Shown piece after piece: positions 1-5,988 of a stretch of DNA of 7,283 bases. The DNA is from Verrucomicrobia bacterium UBA1263 (lineage in GTDB: Bacteria > Verrucomicrobiota > Verrucomicrobiia > Limisphaerales > UBA1412). Where the stretch lies: positions 4,918 through 12,200 of the forward strand of contig DBVN01000107.1 of the NCBI GenBank assembly GCA_002308515.1, in the 5' to 3' direction. Made by a program: the position numbers and the translations under genes. Position 1 is the stretch's first letter, and each line of letters starts with the position of its first letter. The notes under the pieces were generated by a model, which saw nothing but the letters and a program-made list of their open reading frames with translations, had not been told where the DNA came from and did no database searches.

Positions 1-326
1 TTGGGGAGCTGAGTGGTTTTGCCGGAACCGGTCTCACCGGCGATGACCAGCACCTGATTTTTGCGGATAGCCTCTACGATCTCATCTTTTCTATCTGATA
101 CAGGTAAAGGCGGATAAACCAGTTTAGGAACATTTATGGCGCGACTTCGACGTAATTCGGCCGATCGTTCTGCCTTGGCGATAATGCGATCCAGCAATCC
201 GGGATTGGGTCTTCTCTGTCCGGGCTGTGGAGAGAGCAGCCGTTTCAACTGCAAACCCAGGCGCACCTGATCCTGCAGCATACAGGAAGGCAAAAGCTCC
301 TTTAACTTTTTAATGTGTTCTCTCAA
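1..326 (-). CDS. hrpA: DEAH-box ATP-dependent RNA helicase, HrpA type (N-terminal part, cut by window edge)
   Basis: Reverse-strand translation gives 108 complete codons before the left edge, so the helicase core lies outside the window. Residues 71-83 read YPPLPVSDRKDEI and residues 97-108 read GETGSGKTTQLP. This is the Q-region and Walker A (motif I) pattern of HrpA-like DEAH helicases; K103 and T104 would bind the ATP phosphates. The first 65 residues are basic and probably helical, like the N-terminal extension ahead of motif I in HrpA. Members of the family unwind or remodel RNA using ATP in the cytoplasm. The chosen start is TTG at 324-326, the first possible start after the in-frame stop at 336-338; it keeps the helical N-terminus. 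ATG at 279-281 is the alternative and would remove 15 residues. Neither has a well-placed ribosome binding site. The gene lies 64 bp downstream of the Nudix gene and may share its transcript. The family call is strong; the exact subtype (HrpA or HrpB) is inferred from the N-terminal pattern. Confidence 0.88.
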   Translation of the reverse strand, partial: MREHIKKLKELLPSCMLQDQVRLGLQLKRLLSPQPGQRRPNPGLLDRIIAKAERSAELRRSRAINVPKLVYPPLPVSDRKDEIVEAIRKNQVLVIAGETGSGKTTQLP

Positions 327-390
327 AAAATGATTTTACTCTACCTTCGCAGGTATTTTCCCTTCTCTTCACGCACAGACGGAAAGAGGA

Positions 391-1080
391 TCAAAAATCT
401 TTGCCGCGCACGTTGTTCAGCACTTTGCAATAGGAATAAAGGATCTGAGTATATTCCTTGTGATCCCTACACTTGCGCAGACGCTCCAGAAAGAAATAGG
501 TCTTCCTTAAATACGGCTCGATCAATTCTTCGTATCTTCCGCGGATCGCGTTGGAAACTTCCGGCTCCACCTTATAATAGCGCCGTGCCGTTTCGGTATT
601 CAAAAGGCGCCCCATAAAGACGACGACTCCAGCCAGATGCGCCAGTTTCAAATCTTTTCTGGTAACGATATCGGCTATATCCATCAGGGTCGGCTGTCCC
701 AAACGCGCGCCATCGGGTTCCAGCAGATCCGGCTGTTCCTCTCCGCGAAGAGTGATCGCCTCGCTCATCGGGACATACCAGAAATTCTGTGTCAGCCTTC
801 CGCCGAAATCACCGGGTTTTTTCAGTTCCAGGACGAAACTGATGTCCTCGTGGGGTATCTCCAGCACTTTTTGTTCTTTGGATATCTCCTCACCCAGTTC
901 GCGGACCAGATTTATTTTGTCGGTCTCACCGGGGTTCATGCTTCCGCCAGGGAATATCCAGCTCTTATGTAAAGCGTTCTTTCTGAATTTCTCCTCCACG
1001 GTCAACGAAACAGCCGACACCACTCCGTCGTTCTGGATTTTAGCAATGATGCCAAAATTAGAACGGCAGTGTTTACGCAT
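391..1080 (-). CDS. Nudix hydrolase domain protein with C-terminal helical extension
   Basis: The protein has 229 residues from ATG 1078-1080. Residues 46-68 form a Nudix box (pattern GX5EX7REUXEEXGU): G46, E52, R60, E61, then the metal-binding pair E64 and E65. The last two positions are Ser-Lys instead of Gly-hydrophobic, a deviation at a non-catalytic position. The box is preceded by WIFPGG, as is usual. Nudix enzymes cleave a nucleoside diphosphate linked to another moiety, using Mg2+; the substrate cannot be read from the sequence. Residues from about 135 to 229 are not part of the core fold. They are charged and look mostly helical, and I do not recognise them. There is no signal peptide, so it should be cytoplasmic. 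GTG at 1099-1101 would add seven residues; it sits directly after an AGGG, too close to serve as its Shine-Dalgarno, so the ATG is preferred weakly. The gene ends 64 bp before the helicase start and may be cotranscribed with it. Confidence 0.85.
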   Translation of the reverse strand: MRKHCRSNFGIIAKIQNDGVVSAVSLTVEEKFRKNALHKSWIFPGGSMNPGETDKINLVRELGEEISKEQKVLEIPHEDISFVLELKKPGDFGGRLTQNFWYVPMSEAITLRGEEQPDLLEPDGARLGQPTLMDIADIVTRKDLKLAHLAGVVVFMGRLLNTETARRYYKVEPEVSNAIRGRYEELIEPYLRKTYFFLERLRKCRDHKEYTQILYSYCKVLNNVRGKDF

Positions 1081-1116
1081 TTTCCGATTATCGTTGATCA
1101 CCCTGATAATGTAAGA

Positions 1117-1144
1117 CCCGCAGCTTGCTGAGATAAGCTACGGG
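1117..1144 (-). terminator. Hairpin between CAP gene and Nudix gene, possible weak terminator
   Basis: Plus-strand arms CCCG-c-AGCTT (1117-1126) and AAGCT-a-CGGG (1135-1144) pair as a 10-position stem with one C/A mismatch around an 8-base loop. On the minus strand the hairpin begins about 40 bases after the CAP gene stop and is followed by TCTTAC, a poor U-tract. On the plus strand it is followed by CTTTT. It could end the CAP transcript, but the short T-run makes it only a candidate. The other possibility is a leader structure of the Nudix transcript. Confidence 0.42.
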
Positions 1145-1183
1145 CTTTTAGAATATCACTTTTCCCCTTACAGAGTAAAGTTT

Positions 1184-3676
1184 TTACTCAATGACAGCAC
1201 GGTAAAACGCGTTGCCTCCAATAGAGGGTATAGTGCTGTAAGGACTTTCCACGTTCAAGTCTATCCATTTTTTCATGTCCGTGCTGACTTGCAGCTTGCC
1301 TGTGAAAGTCAGGACCAATACATCACCGGAATATTCTCCGGTCAGTTCCGCTTTCTGCGGTTCCGGCGGAGTCAGGCGCAGATCGGCTTTGACGTTCGAT
1401 CCGGTCAAAGACACTGTCGCTATTTGAGGCGCAGTAAATTCCGCGCTGGTAAAGATGAGTTTGTCCGCCAAAGAGTTCTTGGAATAAGGCAAAGCATAAC
1501 CACCTGAAGTGGAAGTGACTGTATAATACTGTCCATTTTCCAGAGTCACTTTCACACCGGGAATGCCTTCACCGATGTCATAAGCACCGTTTCTATTGAG
1601 ATCCGAATAAACGACACCCACCAGATAGGGAGCCAGAGAAGCCGCGCTGAAAGCGAAGTCCTGGGTCATCATCAGTGTCATCATATTGGGCTGGAAGTAG
1701 CTATAAATCCCCTGCTCTAAACCGATACCCGTTTCTGTAAAATCAACATCCATAATGTTGAGGCGCTGATTGCCGTTGTAGAACAGCGTTCCGTAAATCG
1801 AATCTACGCTCAGGGTGGTATAATTAGCCACTATACTTTCTGTACATCCCTGCCATCCTTTGAAAACATATCCCGCCGCTGTCATACGATCTTCAGGAGT
1901 GGAGCCGCCTTCACCGTAGAAAGTCCATTGATTATTCCGCAACAGCCACTTGCTGTGATTCTCCGAGGATGCCAGCAAAGAAGCGTTGAAAGCATACGGC
2001 GGTTTAGGAGTGGTGTCGATCGTGCCCGGATCCAGATCTTTGTTCAGGTCTATCCCCAGACGCGCGGCTTCCGCCGCCGGGTTCGCGCGAGCCCTGTTGA
2101 TCAGTTCCAGCTGATATTGCTCCATGGGAGAAGGATCACCGTGACTGTAGAAGGTCACTTCCGGCATATTCAGCACCGTCAGAACACCATTCACGAAAAT
2201 ATAGTCGTAGCCGGCCGGCAAGCTCCCCTGGCTGACAATGATGGGATAAGTCCCGGCAGGACTGTTTTCGACCGCTGTTGTGGTCAGAAACGGAGCCCCG
2301 TCCAGAGTGACTGTTCCGCCGGACGCGCTTGTGATGGAATAGGTAAAGACCGGGTTCTGTTCAAATACATAGCGCTGCTGATTATCCGCCCGCACATAGA
2401 ATGTCGGGACCGGCACTGTGACCGATACCGTTCCGGAGGTGACACTGCCGGTGCTGTTGCTGACCACAACACTGTAATTGCCAGCGTCCAAGCCGGTCGC
2501 GCTGTTTATGATGTAGGTATTTTTTGTAGCGCCGGGGATCGGAGTATTGTTCCGCATCCATTGATAGCTCACATCATCCATGCTGTAGGCTTCCACAAAC
2601 AGGGATGCTTTATCTCCCCAGTTCAGAGAAAGTCCTGTCGGCTGTGTCAGGATGACAGGAAGCTCACTCACTGGTCTGTTGGCAAGATAATTGACATGAA
2701 CATTTTTTCCGCTTTCTGTCGTTCTTGTGAAAGAAGCGGTTTTGACTTTGGGAGCGGCTGCCGTCGGTTCAAAAGTAACGACTATATTCCCTCCGGCTGT
2801 ATAAGGAACCGCGTAGCCGCCGGATTCTGAGGTGATGGCATAATAACCGCTGCCGGAAACAGTTACCTTGACACCGGCAATGCCTTCACCGGGATCGTAA
2901 AAATAATTCCTGTTCGCGTCATTAAAAACGACACCTACCACAAATGGATTGTAAGAGGCTCCGCTCAGAGCGAAATTCTGCGTTCCCATCAACGAGTTAT
3001 ATGTCTTACCATCATAGTCATAGGTATATTGTCCCTGCCTCAGTCCGATGCCGACCTCCGCGTACCTGCCATTCATCAGGTTCTTACGATGTCCCGGACT
3101 CTTGAAAAGCCCCTCATGCATGCCCTTAGTGGCGGTGACGGGATTGAGTTTACTGGTCGTGCCATTCCAGGAAATATTCTCGCCGCTGCTCCAGGGAGCA
3201 ACAAACTCATAACCGGCAGCGATCATTCGTTCTGTGGGAGTGGAGCCATTGATCCCGGTATGATCAAATGTATCGGTTTCCAGCATCCAGTCGGAATGGG
3301 CACGCGCGGATACAAACAGCAGCGGATGGAATGCCAGAGGCTGCTTGGCGGTACCGTCCAGAGTTCCCGCGTCCAGTCCCTGATTCAGGGTGATCCCCAG
3401 CCGCGCGGCCTCCGCCTCCGGAGTGGCGCGGGCAAAGTTGACCAGTTCCAGCATATACTGTTCATAGATCGTCGGATCACCGTGATCGTAAAGCTCCGAC
3501 GCGGCGATCACCCGCGCGGCAGCCGGTTCTTCCTGTTCATAGTCCGCGGATGATTCAAAAGCGGGTTCCCCGACCTGAACCACATCCCCAGCCAAGGCAG
3601 CTGAACCGTAAACAAAGAACGGAAGTATGCCCGCCAAATATAAACCTGTTATTTTTAAAATATTTTGTTTTTTCAT
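1184..3676 (-). CDS. Secreted tandem CAP/SCP-domain protein with calcium-loop, Ig-like and MBG-like domains
   Basis: The protein has 830 residues. The start is ATG 3674-3676 because a textbook signal peptide begins there: two lysines, a hydrophobic core, and a cleavage site after SAALA at about residue 29. The open frame extends 49 codons further upstream, but that part is Cys-rich, unlike the rest, and would bury the leader. Domains in order: CAP/SCP 1 (about 63-240), SdrD B-like Ca2+ loop domain (about 246-331, loop DANRNYFYDPGEG), Ig-like (about 338-421, with YQW and DAGNYSVVV), MBG-like (about 425-503), CAP/SCP 2 (about 509-677), a second SdrD B-like domain (loop DLNRNGAYDIGEG, about 691-703), and a C-terminal module (about 776-830, VSTDMKKW to AFYR) common in PVC secreted proteins. 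CAP 1 keeps the family cavity residues H127, E166 (GEN), H196 (GHR) and E207; CAP 2 has lost several. Bacterial CAP proteins are extracellular and their biochemical role is mostly unknown. No ribosome binding site is visible. The mature part has one cysteine. Confidence 0.9.
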   Translation of the reverse strand: MKKQNILKITGLYLAGILPFFVYGSAALAGDVVQVGEPAFESSADYEQEEPAAARVIAASELYDHGDPTIYEQYMLELVNFARATPEAEAARLGITLNQGLDAGTLDGTAKQPLAFHPLLFVSARAHSDWMLETDTFDHTGINGSTPTERMIAAGYEFVAPWSSGENISWNGTTSKLNPVTATKGMHEGLFKSPGHRKNLMNGRYAEVGIGLRQGQYTYDYDGKTYNSLMGTQNFALSGASYNPFVVGVVFNDANRNYFYDPGEGIAGVKVTVSGSGYYAITSESGGYAVPYTAGGNIVVTFEPTAAAPKVKTASFTRTTESGKNVHVNYLANRPVSELPVILTQPTGLSLNWGDKASLFVEAYSMDDVSYQWMRNNTPIPGATKNTYIINSATGLDAGNYSVVVSNSTGSVTSGTVSVTVPVPTFYVRADNQQRYVFEQNPVFTYSITSASGGTVTLDGAPFLTTTAVENSPAGTYPIIVSQGSLPAGYDYIFVNGVLTVLNMPEVTFYSHGDPSPMEQYQLELINRARANPAAEAARLGIDLNKDLDPGTIDTTPKPPYAFNASLLASSENHSKWLLRNNQWTFYGEGGSTPEDRMTAAGYVFKGWQGCTESIVANYTTLSVDSIYGTLFYNGNQRLNIMDVDFTETGIGLEQGIYSYFQPNMMTLMMTQDFAFSAASLAPYLVGVVYSDLNRNGAYDIGEGIPGVKVTLENGQYYTVTSTSGGYALPYSKNSLADKLIFTSAEFTAPQIATVSLTGSNVKADLRLTPPEPQKAELTGEYSGDVLVLTFTGKLQVSTDMKKWIDLNVESPYSTIPSIGGNAFYRAVIE
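1379..2155 (-). repeat. Second copy of the CAP plus SdrD B-like module (degenerate)
   Basis: This is a protein-level repeat inside the large CAP gene. It starts at SHGDPSPMEQYQLELINRAR and matches the copy at 2684-3493 across the CAP domain and the following calcium-loop domain, including VGVV, NRN, GEGI-GVKVT and SGGYA-PY. Some identity remains in the DNA, for instance around 2054-2080 against 3394-3420. The CAP part has diverged at functional positions, while the calcium loop stays intact. Confidence 0.8.
2684..3493 (-). repeat. First copy of the CAP plus SdrD B-like module (intact)
   Basis: This is the partner of the repeat at 1379-2155. It begins YDHGDPTIYEQYMLELVNFA and runs through the first calcium-loop domain. 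It has the standard bacterial CAP signatures FDHTG, GSTPTERM, GENISWNG, SPGHRKNLM and VGIG. The two copies are separated by the Ig-like and MBG-like domains encoded at about 2168-2665, so the duplication is interrupted rather than directly adjacent. Confidence 0.8.
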
Positions 3677-3711
3677 AAACTGACAACAGCCATTATCCAA
3701 ACAGCACCTAA

Positions 3712-3743
3712 AGTATAGCGCAAAAAAGCCAGCAAGAGTACAA
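3712..3743 (-). promoter_or_regulatory. Possible promoter of the CAP gene
   Basis: On the minus strand, TTGTAC (3738-3743) and TATACT (3712-3717) resemble -35 and -10 boxes, but the spacer is 20 bases, longer than the usual 16-18. The -10 match lies 35 bases before the ATG and would give a leader of roughly 25-30 bases. This is a weak candidate; the gene could also be read through from the AT-rich gene upstream, as no terminator was seen in the 113-bp gap. Confidence 0.28.
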
Positions 3744-3789
3744 GAAATAAAAATACAAATATATGGATAAGGTATGAGCAACACGAACC

Positions 3790-4833
3790 TTATTGATCCA
3801 TCATATTTTTCAGATCTTTCCAAAAATTGTAATGCCCTTGATATTTATCATTAGCTTTTTCCGATATAGTATTAGGCCACTGGGATTCCCCAGCTTCCAT
3901 TACACGAAGAATTTGCTGAGTATTGGTATCTATATATAACTCATTAGTTCCGGAAAGCCAAAAGCGGGATTGATGAAGCGTATTTGTACCAAACTGCTCT
4001 AATGAGAAACTATTGCTATCAAACTTAGGATCTAAATTCAAATAATAAAAATTTTTAGTCTCAAAAACATTTGTACGAACGGATTCTTCTTCATCACTTA
4101 ATACTTTTCTAATCCTATATTGTGTAACTACCTTTGGGAAAAAAGGAACTTCAAAATTTTTATCATAAGAGTATTCATATATTTCCCCTATATTCCACAT
4201 TTTTTTTCCATTGGACGTGTTGAGAGGTTGAGGAGGATTTGTTAAAATTTGTTTTAGAATATACCCTTCCTCATTTCTAACAAGGCTGGAAGTTCCTATT
4301 ATTTCACCATGAGAATTTGTTATAGAAAAATGATTAGAATCTGTCCAAGATGCTTTTTTCAAGCCTAGTATAACTACAAGAAAACTATCAGAACTTTGAA
4401 GAATTTGTAACCATTGACGAACGGTTGTATTCTCTAAATCACTCTTTTCACCCTTGTTAGTCCAAGTTGTCAGATATTTTTCGGACAATCTCCAATATTC
4501 ATTACCATTATTGCATACAATGCAAAAATTATCCCAGTCATTTATGTTGCTTGATGTAATAAATGAAGAATTAGAGCCCCTACCATAAAAGAAATTAGAG
4601 TTATCTTTCTTAATTTTGTGATATGGATTGCTTGAGTTAAAACCAGCCAATCTAGACTCAACTCCCAATTCATATTTAGAAGGAAGATTTTGGAGAAATT
4701 CAATGAGCTGATCCCCCGGAGTTTTTTCCGAGTTTTCAGCGGCAGTGTTTTCTGGCTGGGCACAGACCCAGAGGGCGGTCAGTATTCCCAGAGCGAGTGT
4801 ACAAAAAGTTAAAAAATATCTTTTCATATTCAT
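3790..4833 (-). CDS. Secreted protein of unknown function, AT-rich gene
   Basis: The protein has 347 residues and I do not recognise the family. The N-terminus is a signal peptide: MNMKR, a hydrophobic stretch to about residue 23, and a likely cleavage site after WVCA (residue 25). A polar linker follows to about residue 40. The body is rich in Asn, Ser, Trp and aromatic residues. It has a C-x-x-C pair (C104, C107) and a hydrophobic segment FLVVILGL (151-158) that is too short to be a clear membrane span. From about residue 215 the pattern looks like alternating beta strands, ending near YIDTNTQQILRVME (300-313). That loosely recalls the LolA-like fold of periplasmic lipoprotein-binding proteins, but it is only an impression. 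ATG 4831-4833 is used; a second ATG two codons later is equally possible. AGAAAGA lies just upstream, a poor Shine-Dalgarno. Base composition is far lower in GC than its neighbours, apart from about codons 12-43. The gene lies 57 bp after the AbiEii-like gene with no terminator between. Confidence 0.8.
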   Translation of the reverse strand: MNMKRYFLTFCTLALGILTALWVCAQPENTAAENSEKTPGDQLIEFLQNLPSKYELGVESRLAGFNSSNPYHKIKKDNSNFFYGRGSNSSFITSSNINDWDNFCIVCNNGNEYWRLSEKYLTTWTNKGEKSDLENTTVRQWLQILQSSDSFLVVILGLKKASWTDSNHFSITNSHGEIIGTSSLVRNEEGYILKQILTNPPQPLNTSNGKKMWNIGEIYEYSYDKNFEVPFFPKVVTQYRIRKVLSDEEESVRTNVFETKNFYYLNLDPKFDSNSFSLEQFGTNTLHQSRFWLSGTNELYIDTNTQQILRVMEAGESQWPNTISEKANDKYQGHYNFWKDLKNMMDQ

Positions 4834-4890
4834 TTTTATCTTTCTAATCTACATGATGTTCTAATGGTAATTGGTAACAAAAAGAAAAAT

Positions 4891-5670
4891 CTAAAGCCCG
4901 AAGTACGTTTTCATGCCCCCGATGATGTCGTGGGGGGATTTTTCGGGGAAAGCCGAATCGGTGAGGGCTCTCTGTATTCCCTGCCATTCAGGGCTTTGCT
5001 CCGAAAACGTCTTTAAGAATTCCAGCAGATCCGTCCGCACTTTGTCCGAAAGCGTCCCCTTGAACTTGCCGGAAAGCAGGTAAGAAAGACGAAAAACATC
5101 ATTGCGGTGTTTTTTGATGTCGGAGCTTTTCACAAATTTTCCGTCATAGCGGTCGGTGGACAAGTTCAGATAAGCTTTGGCCTTGAGCAAAAGCAGCCCC
5201 ACCGGCCCGACATAGAACAGCCCCGAATCATCTTTCTCTTTGTAGGTGTTCAGCACATCCAGATAATCTTTGCTGGCCAAAGCGGTGGAAAGATTGGAAA
5301 CATTATCGCGGATATGGATGTAAACAACATCCTTATCATCAATGGCCTTGAAGGTTGTTTCGGGCGAGGTAGAGAGCTTCAGCGAATCGGGGAAATCCGG
5401 ATCCTGCGGTTTATAGAAGCGAAAGACACCCTTTTTTTCATCCGTCCGCTCCCGCAGCAGATAGCCGCCCTTGTCCACGTATTTGCAAAATTGAGCCGCG
5501 AATGTTTTTTCTTTCGACTTCTGCGTCAAAACGATATCGATCCCCTTGGTCACACGAAAATCCATCTTCGCGCGGCGAAAAGACTCCACGCAAGCAGCCG
5601 CGCCCACGATAATAAACGCGTCCGCAATCCCCTTAAAATTATCCTTAAAATGTTCTAACCCTTTTACCAT
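4891..5670 (-). CDS. AbiEii/type IV toxin-like nucleotidyltransferase-fold protein, catalytic motif degenerate
   Basis: The protein has 259 residues. The start ATG 5668-5670 (MVKGLEHFKDNFKG) matches where related proteins begin as I remember them. ATG 5710-5712 would add 14 residues and has AAAGGGG six bases upstream, so it remains possible. The N-terminal core ADAFIIVGAAAC then FRVTKGIDIVL (about 17-47) corresponds to nucleotidyltransferase motif I, usually IGGxA followed by TKDLDIVL. The later blocks LLLLKAKAYLNL (159-170) and SSDIKKHRNDVFRL (182-195) match the conserved Lys and KHxNDVFRL motifs of this AbiEii-like group. AbiEii toxins are nucleotidyltransferases of type IV toxin-antitoxin or abortive-infection systems. 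Here the second Gly of motif I is Ala (residue 24), the first Asp of DxD is Gly (43), and a strand usually reading LELFS is LKLST. It is probably cytoplasmic. No AbiEi-like antitoxin lies next to it. The family call is good; activity is doubtful. Confidence 0.78.
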   Translation of the reverse strand: MVKGLEHFKDNFKGIADAFIIVGAAACVESFRRAKMDFRVTKGIDIVLTQKSKEKTFAAQFCKYVDKGGYLLRERTDEKKGVFRFYKPQDPDFPDSLKLSTSPETTFKAIDDKDVVYIHIRDNVSNLSTALASKDYLDVLNTYKEKDDSGLFYVGPVGLLLLKAKAYLNLSTDRYDGKFVKSSDIKKHRNDVFRLSYLLSGKFKGTLSDKVRTDLLEFLKTFSEQSPEWQGIQRALTDSAFPEKSPHDIIGGMKTYFGL

Positions 5671-5988
5671 AATACATTTCCGTTCCTCGTTCCCTACCCG
5701 GAACCACTCCATTCAAAGCCCCTTTAGCAGAAAACATAAGTTTTCACCAAACTAAAGAGCGTCGCTGGTCAGGAATATATCAAAAAAGCCGTTCTGATAA
5801 AAGTTTTATTTTTGAGAAGATACGATTAATTTGGCAAGCGGCACTTGCCAAATTTTCCCATTTTATATTCAGTGCGCTTTTTTGAGGCAATGCGGACATT
5901 ATAAGCATTTTAAAGAGGTTTCTTGCAATTTGGTCCGAATTCTGCTCCAATAAAGCCGGTTGTGTTTTGTAAGTCTGAGATTCAAACG
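5671..5988. other. Divergent intergenic region, AT-rich, no gene seen
   Basis: These 318 bases separate the start of the AbiEii-like gene (minus) from that of the secreted-protein gene (plus), so both promoters should lie here. No consensus pair stands out. For the plus gene, TTGCAA (5923-5928) with CAATAA (5948-5953) is a poor match with a 19-base spacer. For the minus gene, TATATT within GATATATTCC (near 5776) has no good -35. The only clear structure is the inverted repeat at 5828-5854. If the longer AbiEii-like start is used, the gap shrinks to 276 bases. Confidence 0.7.
5828..5854. promoter_or_regulatory. Perfect 11-bp inverted repeat, operator-like or hairpin
   Basis: Arms AATTTGGCAAG (5828-5838) and CTTGCCAAATT (5844-5854) are exact reverse complements around the 5-base loop CGGCA. 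The position, about 135 bases before the plus-strand start and about 160 before the minus-strand start, suits a shared operator for a dimeric regulator. On the plus strand the right arm runs into TTTT, so it also resembles a factor-independent terminator, although no plus-strand gene ends here. The repeat is certain; its role is inferred. Confidence 0.6.

Noticed and set aside
1928..2830. 300-codon plus-strand open frame inside the CAP gene
   Set aside because: It is antisense to clearly recognised CAP, MBG and Ig domains. The Arg/Cys/Gln-rich translation has no domain pattern.
3677..3823. Upstream extension of the CAP gene by 49 codons
   Set aside because: It would overlap the end of the preceding gene, is unlike the mature protein (several cysteines), and would place the obvious signal peptide internally.
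5107..5658. 183-codon plus-strand open frame opposite the AbiEii-like gene
   Set aside because: The minus strand encodes recognisable conserved motifs over the same stretch. The plus frame has none, and it is not a plausible antitoxin.
5831..5849. Sigma-54 type promoter (TTGGCA ... TTGC) in the inverted repeat
   Set aside because: The GG and GC elements are 14 bases apart, first G to G, instead of 12, on either strand. The resemblance comes from the palindrome itself.
4891..5988. Complete AbiE-type toxin-antitoxin pair
   Set aside because: Neither the upstream intergenic region nor the next gene (a secreted protein) encodes anything like an AbiEi winged-helix antitoxin, so only an orphan AbiEii-like protein is supported.
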